From contig USMI01000001.1 in the NCBI GenBank assembly GCA_900555735.1, positions 1 through 64,000 of the forward strand: a DNA stretch of 64,000 bases. The letters are read 5' to 3'. Made by a program: the position numbers and the translations under genes. Position 1 is the stretch's first letter, and each line of letters starts with the position of its first letter. This DNA comes from an uncultured Eubacteriales bacterium (GTDB lineage: Bacteria; Bacillota; Clostridia; Oscillospirales; Oscillospiraceae). The notes beneath the pieces are model-generated. The model was not told the DNA's origin. It was given only the letters and a program-made list of their open reading frames with translations, and made no database searches. Of this stretch, positions 26,239 to 33,532 are shown in pieces.

Positions 26239-26406
26239 TCAAAGCACCAGCAGCAGAGCCGCCGCCACGGCAACCACGCCGCCTACGGCACTGACAATAC
26301 CGTAGATCTTGCGGGACTCCGGATCGTGCTTCTCTTTGGAGAGATAGTACAGTCCGGTGCCAAGGATCAGGACGCCGATAATCAGTGCAATGATTTTAAT
26401 GACCAT
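26239..26406 (-). CDS. Small two-helix membrane protein
   Basis: 55 residues from MVIKIIALIIGVLILGTGLY. Two membrane helices (about 3-21 and 36-54) joined by the charged loop SKEKHDPESRK. The start at 26406 follows GGGAGG; its first codons overlap the end of the truncated ATPase gene by 11 nt, so translation is coupled. I do not recognise a family. It is not the missing C-terminal part of the ATPase, since it has its own ribosome site and no P-domain residues. Confidence 0.65.
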   Translation of the reverse strand: MVIKIIALIIGVLILGTGLYYLSKEKHDPESRKIYGIVSAVGGVVAVAAALLLVL

Positions 26407-27427
26407 TTTGTGTTTCCTCCCGCACACTGACGGCGGCCACCACCTCCGGTGCGCCGTAGGTCAGCGTACCGGTCTTGTCAAAGGCGATCACCTTCACGCC
26501 GGCCAGCCGCTCCAGCGCGTCTCCCTCGCGGACAAGGAAGCCATGCTTGGTGGCGTTGCCGATGGCCGCCATGATGGCCGTAGGCGTCGCCAGCACCAGC
26601 GCGCAGGGGCAGAACACCACAAGGATGGTGACGGCCCGGATGATCTGTCCGGAAATGAGCCACGTCAGCGCCGCGGCAGTCAACGCAATGGCCACGATCC
26701 ATGTGGCCCAGCGATCCGCGATGCCCACGATCTTGGCCTTGCCCGCGTCGGCGGATTGCACCAGCCGGATCATCCGCTGGATGGAGCTGTCCTCGCCCAC
26801 CTTGGTGGCCTCCATCTCAAAGGCGCCGAACTGGTTCACCGTGCCGCTGGACACGGCGTCCCCCACCGTTTTATCCACCGGCAGGGACTCGCCGGTCATG
26901 ACCGCCTGATTGATGGATGTCTGTCCCGAAACGATCACGCCGTCCACAGGGACGCCCTCGCCCGGCAGCACGCGGATGCGGTCGCCTACCTGCACCTGCT
27001 CCGCAGGGATGATCTCCTCGTTGCCGCCGCGCAGCACACGCGCCGTCTGCGGCGTCAGGTGCACCAGCTTTTCGATGCCCGCCCGGGCCTTTGCCACCGT
27101 CAGCTCCTCCAGCAGGCCGCCCAACTGCATGATGAAGGCCACCTCACCGGCGGCAAAGTCCTGTCCGATGCAGACCGAGGCGATCAGCGCCAGCGACACC
27201 AGCACGTCCGCTTTGATGTCAAAGGCAGTCACAAGGCCGATGATGGCCTCCAGCACAATGGGAACACCGCACAGAATGATGGCCACCCACGCCATATCAA
27301 AGGGCAGCGGCTGCCACTTTGCCAGACTGCAAATGACCGCGATGCCGGAGATCACCAGCAGGGTGACATCCTTTTTGATGCCGCCAAGCTCCAGCAGGTG
27401 CTCCAGCTTTTCCATCAGCGAGTTCAT
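26396..27427 (-). CDS. Truncated P1B-type (CopA-like) metal ATPase
   Basis: 343 residues; full-length P1B ATPases have about 620 or more. Present: four or so N-terminal membrane helices without a metal-binding HMA domain, actuator domain with MTGESLPVDK, the transmembrane FCPCALVLATP (CPC, typical of Cu(I)/Cd/Zn pumps), and DKTGTLT. The frame stops 20 residues after DKTGTLT, so the nucleotide-binding half, TGDN, GDGxND and last two helices are absent; no other frame downstream supplies them. Therefore probably inactive, from a deletion. Two CsoR-type operators over its promoter point to copper. Start at 27427 follows AAAGGAG. Confidence 0.85.
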   Translation of the reverse strand: MNSLMEKLEHLLELGGIKKDVTLLVISGIAVICSLAKWQPLPFDMAWVAIILCGVPIVLEAIIGLVTAFDIKADVLVSLALIASVCIGQDFAAGEVAFIMQLGGLLEELTVAKARAGIEKLVHLTPQTARVLRGGNEEIIPAEQVQVGDRIRVLPGEGVPVDGVIVSGQTSINQAVMTGESLPVDKTVGDAVSSGTVNQFGAFEMEATKVGEDSSIQRMIRLVQSADAGKAKIVGIADRWATWIVAIALTAAALTWLISGQIIRAVTILVVFCPCALVLATPTAIMAAIGNATKHGFLVREGDALERLAGVKVIAFDKTGTLTYGAPEVVAAVSVREETQNGH

Positions 27428-27442
27428 AGCTATTCTCCTTTT

Positions 27443-27458
27443 ATACCATAGGGGGTAT
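27443..27458. promoter_or_regulatory. CsoR-type operator 1
   Basis: ATACCATAGGGGGTAT, matching the pattern ATACC-N-GGGGTAT of copper-sensing CsoR sites; just downstream of the -10 of the ATPase promoter. Confidence 0.7.
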
Positions 27459-27462
27459 GTGT

Positions 27463-27492
27463 ATAATATACCCCTATGGGTATCCTTGTCAA
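27463..27492 (-). promoter_or_regulatory. Promoter of truncated CopA-like gene
   Basis: Minus strand TTGACA (27487-27492) and an AT-rich -10 (TATATT at 27465-27470, 16-nt spacer, or TATTAT at 27463-27468, 18-nt spacer). Confidence 0.65.
27468..27483. promoter_or_regulatory. CsoR-type operator 2
   Basis: ATACCCCTATGGGTAT, a near-perfect inverted repeat that fills the spacer of the promoter; 25 bp (centre to centre) from operator 1 and in mirror sequence. Confidence 0.75.
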
Positions 27493-27493
27493 G

Positions 27494-27522
27494 AAAAAAA
27501 GAAGGGCTTCACCCTTCTTTTT
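27494..27522 (-). terminator. Terminator of csoR
   Basis: AAAAAGAAGGG-cttca-CCCTTCTTTTT, T-run on the minus strand; 5 nt past the csoR stop. Confidence 0.8.
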
Positions 27523-27527
27523 TATGT

Positions 27528-27803
27528 TCAGCCCATGTTGGAAAACCGCTCCACCGCCTTGGTAAAGCTCTCGATGGTCTTGTCGGCATCTCCGTGCTCG
27601 ATGCCGTCCCGGACACAGTGCTTGATATGCCCTTCCAACACCACCTTGCCGCAGCCGTGCAGCGCAGCCTTGGCCGCGTTGATCTGGGCCAGCACATCCT
27701 CACAGGGGACATCCTCGTCGATCATGCGGTCGATGGCCTGCACCTGCCCGATAATCTTTTTCAGTCTGCGGTGCAGATTGTCCGCATCCATGCATTGCTT
27801 CAT
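27528..27803 (-). CDS. csoR: CsoR/FrmR-family metal-sensing repressor
   Basis: 91 residues, all-helical DUF156 repressor. The Cu(I)-ligand fingerprint is visible: Cys in DVPCEDVL (about 34), His and Cys in LEGHIKHCVRD (about 59 and 63). GGAGG precedes the ATG (27803). Binding of Cu(I) would release DNA. The two CsoR-type boxes lie directly downstream, over the promoter of the CopA-like gene, and a half-similar GGTATGGGTA lies behind its own -10. A different metal or formaldehyde sensing cannot be excluded, but the C-H-C pattern and boxes favour copper. Confidence 0.88.
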   Translation of the reverse strand: MKQCMDADNLHRRLKKIIGQVQAIDRMIDEDVPCEDVLAQINAAKAALHGCGKVVLEGHIKHCVRDGIEHGDADKTIESFTKAVERFSNMG

Positions 27804-27832
27804 GCTTTGACCTCCACAATCGGTATGGGTAA

Positions 27833-27861
27833 ATTATAGCCCGCCGTCTCCGGATTGTCAA
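27833..27861 (-). promoter_or_regulatory. Promoter of csoR
   Basis: Minus strand TTGACA (27856-27861), 17-nt spacer, TATAAT (27833-27838); full consensus. Confidence 0.8.
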
Positions 27862-27929
27862 CTGCCGCCGCGGGAGCAGCGCCTGCGACTTGGGCAACTT
27901 TATTCTTTTTTCATCATCCTTCTTGGAAT

Positions 27930-27954
27930 TTTTGTCACTTTTTTTGTGACAAAA
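27930..27954. promoter_or_regulatory. Inverted repeat upstream of fez-like promoter
   Basis: TTTTGTCAC-N7-GTGACAAAA, a perfect 9-bp inverted repeat ending 3 nt before the -35 element; possible operator for an unknown regulator. Confidence 0.45.
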
Positions 27955-27956
27955 TC

Positions 27957-27985
27957 TTGATTTTTTACCTATCCCATGATATAGT
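27957..27985 (+). promoter_or_regulatory. Promoter of fezAB-like operon
   Basis: TTGATT (27957-27962), 17-nt spacer, TATAGT (27980-27985). Confidence 0.65.
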
Positions 27986-27995
27986 ACAGGCAAGA

Positions 27996-28011
27996 ATTAG
28001 CATATGCTAAT
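27996..28011. promoter_or_regulatory. Palindromic operator TTAG-N6-CTAA at the fez-like start site
   Basis: ATTAGCATATGCTAAT, a perfect 16-bp palindrome about 4 nt downstream of the expected transcription start. It resembles operators of DtxR/IdeR/MntR-type iron or manganese repressors; the same TTAG-N6-CTAA core recurs at 32004-32017. Confidence 0.6.
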
Positions 28012-28041
28012 CGACGAATTTATCAGATCAGGAGGTAATCT

Positions 28042-28314
28042 ATGATGAAGAAATTAGGTCTGTTCGCCGCCGGTGTGCTGTTCGGCACCGCCGGTATCAA
28101 GGTGCTCAGCAGCAAGGATGCCAAGAAGGTATACACCCACACCACCGCCGCCGTGCTGCGCGCCAAGGACAGCGTGATGGAGACCGTCACCACCGTTCGT
28201 GAGAACGCCGAGGATATTTACGCCGACGCCAAGGCCATCAACCAGCAGCGGGCCGAAGAGGCTGCCGCCGCCGTGGTGGAGGACACTTCCAAGGAAGAAG
28301 CCAGCGCTGAATAA
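28042..28314 (+). CDS. Small membrane-anchored protein, FezA-like (DUF6110 type)
   Basis: 90 residues. One N-terminal membrane helix with small residues (LGLFAAGVLFGTAGIKVLSS), then an amphipathic helical stretch KKVYTHTTAAVLRAKDSVMETV and an acidic Ala/Glu tail. Small proteins of this look precede a P1B-type ATPase in many clostridia. From memory, the corresponding pair in Clostridioides difficile is fezA-fezB, required for ferrosome (iron organelle) formation. AGGAGG lies before ATGATG. The ATPase gene starts 2 nt after the stop, so the two are coupled. Family assignment is by recall and context. Confidence 0.65.
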   Translation: MMKKLGLFAAGVLFGTAGIKVLSSKDAKKVYTHTTAAVLRAKDSVMETVTTVRENAEDIYADAKAINQQRAEEAAAAVVEDTSKEEASAE

Positions 28315-28316
28315 CC

Positions 28317-30404
28317 ATGAAATGCAACATTCTCCACGAATCCGCCGGGCGTCTGCGGGTGCATCTGTACTGCGGATACATGACGCTGCATCAGGCGGAC
28401 GTACTGGAATACTCTCTGCGCAGCATCAGCGGCGTGACTGAGGTCAAGGTCTATGACCGCACTCAGGACGCCGTGGTGCTCTATACCGGAAGGCGCGGCG
28501 ACGTCATTGCCGCGCTGGCGGCCTTCTCCTTCCCCAAGGCCGAGGCCATGGAGCTGGTTCCGGAGCACACCTCCCGCGCCCTGAACCGGGAGTTTGAGGA
28601 CAAGCTGGTCATGACCGTCATGCGGCGGTGCATCTCCAAGCTGTTCCTGCCCTTCCCCATCACCTCGGCGCTGGCGGTGATCCGCTCCGTGAAGTACATC
28701 AAGGAGGGGCTGAAAGCCCTGTGGCACGGCAAGCTGTCCGTGGCAGTACTGGATGCCACCGCCGTAACGGTGTCCATCGTCCGGGGCGACTTCTCCACCG
28801 CCGGCTCCGTCATGTTCATGCTGCGGCTGGGTGAAATTCTGGAGGAGTGGACCCACAAGAAATCCGTGGCCGATCTGGCCGGTGTCATGAGCCTGAACGT
28901 GGACAAGGTCTGGCTTCAGGTAAACGACACCGAGGTGCTGGTGCCAGTCTCCGACGTGAAGGCCGGTGACTGCGTGGTAGTGCGTACCGGCAGCATGATC
29001 CCGCTGGACGGCAAGGTGGTGTCCGGCGAGGCTATGGTGAATCAGGCTTCCATGACCGGCGAGTCCATGCCCGTTCCCAAGCGGCCCGGCAGCTATGTGT
29101 ACGCCGGCACCGTGGCCGAGGAGGGCGAGTGCGTCATTCAGGTGGAGAAAGCCTCCGGCAGCGGCCGCTATGACCGCATCGTTCACATGATCGAGGAGTC
29201 GGAGAAGCTAAAATCTACCGCCGAGGACAAGGCCGCCCGTCTGGCGGACCGGCTGGTGCCCTATACGCTGGGCGGCACGGCGCTGACGTATGTGCTGACC
29301 CGCAACATCACCAAGACGCTGGCGGTGCTGATGGTGGACTTCTCCTGCGCGCTGAAGCTGGCCATTCCCATCGCGGTGCTGTCCGCCATGCGGGAGAGCA
29401 GCGGCCACCGCATCTCCGTCAAGGGCGGACGCTTTCTGGAGGCCGTGGCGAAAGCCGACACCATCGTGTTTGACAAAACCGGCACCCTGACCTATGCCAC
29501 CCCCAAGGTAGCTCAGATCATCACCTTCGGCAATTACAAGGAGCCGGATATGCTGCGGCTGGCTGCCTGTCTGGAGGAGCACTATCCCCACTCCATGGCC
29601 AACGCTGTGGTGGAGGAGGCCAAGAATCGCGGCCTTTCCCATGAGGAATACCACTCGCAGGTGCAGTATGTGGTGGCTCACGGCATCTCCAGCATGGTGG
29701 AAAACAAATCGGTGCTGATCGGCAGCGCCCACTTCGTGTTCGAGGACGAGGGCTGCCGTGTTCCGGAGGGCGAGCAGGAGAAATTCGACAGCCTGCCCGA
29801 TGCCTACTCCCACCTGTATCTGTGCATTGCCGGAGAGCTGGCTGCCGTCATCTGCGTTTTCGACCCCTTACGGAAGGAGGCTCGCGCCGCCGTACAGGCG
29901 CTGCATGCGTGCGGCATCTCCAAGGTGGTCATGATGACCGGCGACAACCGCAAGACCGCCGAGGCCGTGGCCCGTCAGGTTGGCGTGGACGCCGTGTTCG
30001 CCGAGGTTTTGCCGGAGGATAAGGCGGAATTCATCCGTCAGGAAAAGGCTGCCGGTCGTACCGTTATCATGGTGGGCGACGGTGTCAACGACTCCCCCGC
30101 TCTTTCGGAGGCCGACGCAGGCATCGCCATCTCCACCGGCGCGGCCATCGCCCGGGAGATCGCCGACATCACCATCGCGTCGGAGGACCTGTTCGAGCTG
30201 GTGACGCTGCGGAAGCTGGGCGAGGCGCTGATGGCCCGCATCCACCGGAACTACCGGTTCATCGTGGGTTTCAACTTCTCGCTGATCGTGCTGGGCGTGG
30301 CGGGCGTTCTGCCGCCTACCACCTCTGCCCTGCTGCACAATATGTCCACGCTGGGCATCAGTCTCAAGAGCATGACCGACCTGCTGCCCGACGAAAAGAA
30401 ATGA
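28317..30404 (+). CDS. P1B-type metal ATPase with S-C-A motif, FezB-like
   Basis: 695 residues, full length. The N-terminus (about 5-75) is an HMA_2-like domain without CxxC and carries ESAGRLRVHLYC, an Arg-rich GRLRVH motif. Actuator domain MTGESMPVPKR; the ion-path helix reads DFSCALKLAIP (S343-C344-A345) in place of CPC. Phosphorylation motif DKTGTLT with D386, then HYPHSMANAV, TGDN at about 541, MVGDGVNDSPALSEADAGIA at about 587, two C-terminal helices. The missing CPC and the N-terminal Arg motif fit the P1B-6 group that includes ferrosome FezB; substrate would be iron. Strong terminator follows. Alternative: another transition-metal pump of unknown substrate. Confidence 0.82.
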   Translation: MKCNILHESAGRLRVHLYCGYMTLHQADVLEYSLRSISGVTEVKVYDRTQDAVVLYTGRRGDVIAALAAFSFPKAEAMELVPEHTSRALNREFEDKLVMTVMRRCISKLFLPFPITSALAVIRSVKYIKEGLKALWHGKLSVAVLDATAVTVSIVRGDFSTAGSVMFMLRLGEILEEWTHKKSVADLAGVMSLNVDKVWLQVNDTEVLVPVSDVKAGDCVVVRTGSMIPLDGKVVSGEAMVNQASMTGESMPVPKRPGSYVYAGTVAEEGECVIQVEKASGSGRYDRIVHMIEESEKLKSTAEDKAARLADRLVPYTLGGTALTYVLTRNITKTLAVLMVDFSCALKLAIPIAVLSAMRESSGHRISVKGGRFLEAVAKADTIVFDKTGTLTYATPKVAQIITFGNYKEPDMLRLAACLEEHYPHSMANAVVEEAKNRGLSHEEYHSQVQYVVAHGISSMVENKSVLIGSAHFVFEDEGCRVPEGEQEKFDSLPDAYSHLYLCIAGELAAVICVFDPLRKEARAAVQALHACGISKVVMMTGDNRKTAEAVARQVGVDAVFAEVLPEDKAEFIRQEKAAGRTVIMVGDGVNDSPALSEADAGIAISTGAAIAREIADITIASEDLFELVTLRKLGEALMARIHRNYRFIVGFNFSLIVLGVAGVLPPTTSALLHNMSTLGISLKSMTDLLPDEKK

Positions 30405-30409
30405 TAAAG

Positions 30410-30441
30410 AAAGACCTCCGGAACTCCGGAGGTCTTTTTTT
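30410..30441. terminator. Terminator after fezB-like gene
   Basis: AAAGACCTCCGG-aact-CCGGAGGTCTTT followed by T's to 30441; convergent gene at 30448 may share it. Confidence 0.85.
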
Positions 30442-30447
30442 ATGGTA

Positions 30448-31278
30448 TCAAAACTCCAATCGGACGATCTGCATGTTCATCATGTTGTCGCCCACCTTGG
30501 CCAAAAAGCGGAAAAATCCGCTGACGGAGGGATCGTTCAGATCCTGATAGCCCAGCATGTAGCCGCGGCTGGATACCCGCATGCCCAGTGCCCATGGTGA
30601 CAGCTCCTTTTTGGCGTCCACCACGGCGAAATACGCACCCACGTCCTGAATGTTGGCGGTTTTGATCCACGTCTTCAGCATCAGCTTCACGGCCCTTCTG
30701 TTGGCCGCGTCGAACACCAGACGTCCGTCGGGGAACGCGGCGTGCATAGCCTGCACCAGTGCCTTGACCTGCTCCGTCAGGAAATAGTAGAACACGCCTG
30801 CCGCGAAGAACACCACGCCATTGGACGCATCGATCTTCCCGAACCATGAGGTGTCGTTCAGGTCGCAGGGGATGTTCTCCTCCCGCTCTCCGGCGGGCAG
30901 CAGCTCATTGCGCACGTCGATAACGGCGGGAAAATCCAGATTGTAGATCTTGCCCCTGCCGTTATCACAACTCCGGCCGGTATCGTCCAGCCCGCAGCCC
31001 AGATTGACCACCGCCGCGTTGGGATGGGTCCGCAGATAGTCGCGCACCTCCCACGCCAGATCGTTCTGCCGCATGGCCACCTCCAGAAAGCCGAAGCGAT
31101 GCATGACGCTTTTGGACTTCCCGGCCAGCGCCGAAAAATCGTAGTCGACCTCATCCATGAGCCGGACAGCCGTTTCATCATAAAACAGCCGCGGATACAG
31201 CTCCGAGCACATCTTCCGTCCGTACAGGGGGATCACCAGCGTCTCCTGCACGGTGTTCTTTTCAATATGGTATTTCAT
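30448..31278 (-). CDS. SAM-dependent methyltransferase, LCM/TcmP type
   Basis: 276 residues of the leucine-carboxyl-methyltransferase-like family. SAM-binding glycine motif VVNLGCGLDDTG (about 91-102), acidic residue in IYNLDFPAVIDVRNELLP, and GVVFFAAGVFYYFLTEQ as motif post-II. Relatives methylate carboxylates or hydroxyls of small molecules. Its ATG overlaps the stop of the hydrolase-like gene (ATGA), with GGAGG inside that gene, so the two form a coupled operon. Substrate unknown. Confidence 0.82.
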   Translation of the reverse strand: MKYHIEKNTVQETLVIPLYGRKMCSELYPRLFYDETAVRLMDEVDYDFSALAGKSKSVMHRFGFLEVAMRQNDLAWEVRDYLRTHPNAAVVNLGCGLDDTGRSCDNGRGKIYNLDFPAVIDVRNELLPAGEREENIPCDLNDTSWFGKIDASNGVVFFAAGVFYYFLTEQVKALVQAMHAAFPDGRLVFDAANRRAVKLMLKTWIKTANIQDVGAYFAVVDAKKELSPWALGMRVSSRGYMLGYQDLNDPSVSGFFRFLAKVGDNMMNMQIVRLEF

Positions 31279-31976
31279 ACGTTCCTCCGATAACCCGCTT
31301 CATCCCGGTATTCGGGATGCGCCTTCAGATATTCGTCTCGATCGCCGCAGATGGTATAGTCGCATTTGCAGCCGTTGGCACAGGTGGTGGTGCGCACCAG
31401 CCGCGCGTGGAGCAGCTCCATGGACACAAAGTCCACGTTGCACAGGGCGGGCATGATGTCCGTCAGCCCGTTCTTGATGGCAAATTCCGCCGCAGGGCAC
31501 GCCGTAAACTCATAATAGATAGGCTTTCCCTTCTCATAGGGGGCAACCTTCATCTCGTAATCGTGCCACTTGTCGCAGCGCACCTTGGCCGAGGTGAACG
31601 CCTGATACATGAGCCTGCGCCAGAAGGGCTTGTTGCAGTCCACGAAGCGCAGTCTGCGGAAGGCGGGCAGGATCAGGTTTTCCTCCATCTCCTCGATCTC
31701 CCGGAAGGAGGTGACCGCCTTGCAGACGACGTAGTAGCTCAGGATGGCAATGCAGTCATAGGTGCCGCCCGCGCCGTTGTGGAAGTTCTTTCTGCCGCCC
31801 AGATCGGTGCGCCAGTCGGCGAGAAACGCCGCATACTGCCGCTGCACCTGCTCCCACACCGCTTCCCGCTGCTCCGGCGGATAATGGAGGGCGATCTTCT
31901 GCTGAATCTCTTTTTTGCAGGGCTTGGAGTACAACACATGGCAGGTGCGGTCAAATTGCAGTTCGTTGTCCTTCAT
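31275..31976 (-). CDS. L-2-amino-thiazoline-4-carboxylic acid hydrolase-like protein
   Basis: 233 residues resembling the ATC-hydrolase family (opens the thiazoline ring of ATC to give S- or N-carbamoyl-cysteine, from which cysteine is made). Characteristic C-terminus: CPAAEFAIKNGLTDIMPALCNVD and TTTCANGCKCDYTICGDRDEY, with several Cys. AAAGGAG lies before the ATG. It is the first gene of a two-gene operon with a methyltransferase, from a consensus promoter with a TTAG-N6-CTAA operator between start site and ATG. The true substrate in gut anaerobes is not known to me. Confidence 0.75.
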   Translation of the reverse strand: MKDNELQFDRTCHVLYSKPCKKEIQQKIALHYPPEQREAVWEQVQRQYAAFLADWRTDLGGRKNFHNGAGGTYDCIAILSYYVVCKAVTSFREIEEMEENLILPAFRRLRFVDCNKPFWRRLMYQAFTSAKVRCDKWHDYEMKVAPYEKGKPIYYEFTACPAAEFAIKNGLTDIMPALCNVDFVSMELLHARLVRTTTCANGCKCDYTICGDRDEYLKAHPEYRDEAGYRRNV

Positions 31977-32003
31977 TCCGTCTCCTTTGATGCCGCTATA
32001 CGG

Positions 32004-32017
32004 TTAGTCGCAACTAA
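32004..32017. promoter_or_regulatory. Operator TTAG-N6-CTAA before hydrolase operon
   Basis: TTAGTCGCAACTAA, in the wider inverted repeat GTTAGT-cgc-AACTAAC (imperfect centre). Same half sites and spacing as the palindrome at 27996-28011, located between the expected start of transcription (about 32056) and the start codon. Confidence 0.55.
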
Positions 32018-32062
32018 CTGTCCGTGTTTGAAAAAGCCGCTCACCGCAGCATTGACGGGGCT

Positions 32063-32091
32063 ATTGTAATACGTCCGGCAAAAAATGTCAA
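32063..32091 (-). promoter_or_regulatory. Promoter of hydrolase-methyltransferase operon
   Basis: Minus strand TTGACA (32086-32091), 17-nt spacer, TACAAT (32063-32068). Confidence 0.75.
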
Positions 32092-32112
32092 GGCGCCCGC
32101 CAGCTTCCACGG

Positions 32113-32147
32113 AAAAAGCGCACCCTCTCCGCTGCGAAAGGGCACGC
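32113..32147 (-). terminator. Terminator of iclR-mogA operon
   Basis: GCGCACCC / GGGCACGC stem (two G-U type pairs on RNA) with T5 on the minus strand, about 25 nt past the mogA stop. Confidence 0.6.
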
Positions 32148-32169
32148 CAGATGATAGCAGCCAAATCTG

Positions 32170-32652
32170 TTATTCGTGGCCTTCGGCGGCGATCATGTGC
32201 ATGGCATGCTCCAGTGCGCCGATCACGGCGGTCAGGTTCTCCCGCGCCGCCTTTTCCGAGCCGGGCAGGTTGAGGATCAGGCTATTGCCCCGTGTGCCTG
32301 CCACGGCGCGGGACAGCATGGCGCGGGGCGTGATCTTCAATCCCTCCGCCCACATGGCCACGGGGATGGCGGGAATCTCCCGCTCCAGCACCGCCAGTGT
32401 GGCCTCCGGCGTCACATCCTTGGGTGACAGGCCCGTGCCGCCGGTGGTGATGATAAGATCGATCTTTCGCGTGTCGGCGCAATCACGGAGTACCGCGCTG
32501 ATTTGATCCTTCTCATCCGGCACGATGGCAGTGTGGACGACGGTAAAGCCCGCCTCCTCCAGCATACCGCAGACAGCGGGGCCGCTGGTATCCTTCCGCT
32601 GTCCCCTGCTGCCCAGATCTCTGACGGTAATGACCGCCGCTGTATAGCTCAT
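32170..32652 (-). CDS. mogA: MogA/MoaB-family molybdenum cofactor protein
   Basis: 160 residues of the MoCF-binding fold, which adenylylates molybdopterin before metal insertion. Signatures: DLIITTGGTGLSPKDVTPEAT (about 66-86) and a C-terminal RAMLSRAVAGTRGNSLILNLPGSEKAARENL. Its start overlaps the iclR stop by ATGA (32649-32652), so it is the second gene of iclR-mogA, opposite to a MoeA-like gene. Together they mark a molybdenum-cofactor locus. Confidence 0.88.
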   Translation of the reverse strand: MSYTAAVITVRDLGSRGQRKDTSGPAVCGMLEEAGFTVVHTAIVPDEKDQISAVLRDCADTRKIDLIITTGGTGLSPKDVTPEATLAVLEREIPAIPVAMWAEGLKITPRAMLSRAVAGTRGNSLILNLPGSEKAARENLTAVIGALEHAMHMIAAEGHE

Positions 32653-33428
32653 AGGGTTTCCTCCTTTTTTCGATAGCCCAGTGCCGCCGAGAGCATGGAG
32701 GCCGTGGCGCAGACCTGCTCCACAGCGGCATGAAATTCGTCGGAATGGGTGCTGCGGAACATGCCGATCACACCGATGGTGTACCTGACCTCGCCCTCCA
32801 CTGTATAGACCGGCGCGGAAATGGAGCGCAGGCCGATCTTGTACTCGCCGTTTTCAATGGCGTAGCCGTTGGCGCGGCACAGGCGTATCTCCTGCATCAG
32901 CGCGGCGGGGTCGATGATGGTATGGGGCGTAAAGGGTGTCATGTTCTGCCGCCGGAGAAGCTTTTCCACCTCCTGCGGCGGCCGGTGGGCCAGAAACATT
33001 TTCCCCTGCGAGGTGCAGTAGATGGGCAGCCGCGCACCCACGTCCGAGACGATGCGCAGCTTGTCCCGCGCCTCCACCTGATCCAGTGTAATAACGCTGT
33101 CACCCTCGCAGATGGACAGCATCACCGACGCGCCGGTCTGCTGACACAGCCGCTCCATATAGGGATGGGCCACCAGCGAGATGTCCCATGACCGCTCCAC
33201 CTGCCGCCCATACTCAAACAGCCGCAGGCCCAGCGTGTACTTGCCCTCCGCGTCCTGCGTGATCACGTCGTATGTCCGCATGGTGGTTAGCAGACCGAAA
33301 ACCGTACTTTTGGGATAGCCGCACTGCTCGGATATCTCCTTCAGCGACAGAGGCTTCCCCGCCTGACTCAGTGTTTGCAGCAGCTCCATCGCCTTGGCAA
33401 CGGACAGTATGATATTGCCATCCACCAT
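32649..33428 (-). CDS. IclR-family transcriptional regulator
   Basis: 259 residues from MVDGNIILSVAKAMELLQTL; the start at 33428 fits the promoter at 33454-33482. N-terminal winged helix about 8-70 (PLSLKEISEQCGYPKSTVFGLLTTM), then the effector domain with GDSVITLDQVEAR, LPIYCTSQGKMFLAH, and a C-terminal RSISAPVYTVEGEVRYTIGV. Effector-binding IclR regulators control neighbouring catabolic or cofactor genes; here the divergent MoeA-like gene and mogA are the obvious targets (inference). Weak ribosome site (GGCAGGTG). Confidence 0.88.
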   Translation of the reverse strand: MVDGNIILSVAKAMELLQTLSQAGKPLSLKEISEQCGYPKSTVFGLLTTMRTYDVITQDAEGKYTLGLRLFEYGRQVERSWDISLVAHPYMERLCQQTGASVMLSICEGDSVITLDQVEARDKLRIVSDVGARLPIYCTSQGKMFLAHRPPQEVEKLLRRQNMTPFTPHTIIDPAALMQEIRLCRANGYAIENGEYKIGLRSISAPVYTVEGEVRYTIGVIGMFRSTHSDEFHAAVEQVCATASMLSAALGYRKKEETL

Positions 33429-33453
33429 GGTACAGCACCTGCCTTTCCCCTGT

Positions 33454-33482
33454 ATCATAGTGGCTTCGACCGGTTCTGTCAA
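33454..33482 (-). promoter_or_regulatory. Promoter of iclR-mogA
   Basis: Minus strand TTGACA (33477-33482), 17-nt spacer, TATGAT (33454-33459). Confidence 0.75.
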
Positions 33483-33532
33483 GGGCAATCCGGCAACGCC
33501 GTCACAAGATCCGACAATATCGTACAATCAAT

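Noticed and set aside
26239..26406. The small membrane gene as the missing C-terminus of the truncated ATPase
   Set aside because: It has its own ribosome site and start, a charged loop unlike ATPase ends, and none of the P-domain motifs that should precede the last helices.
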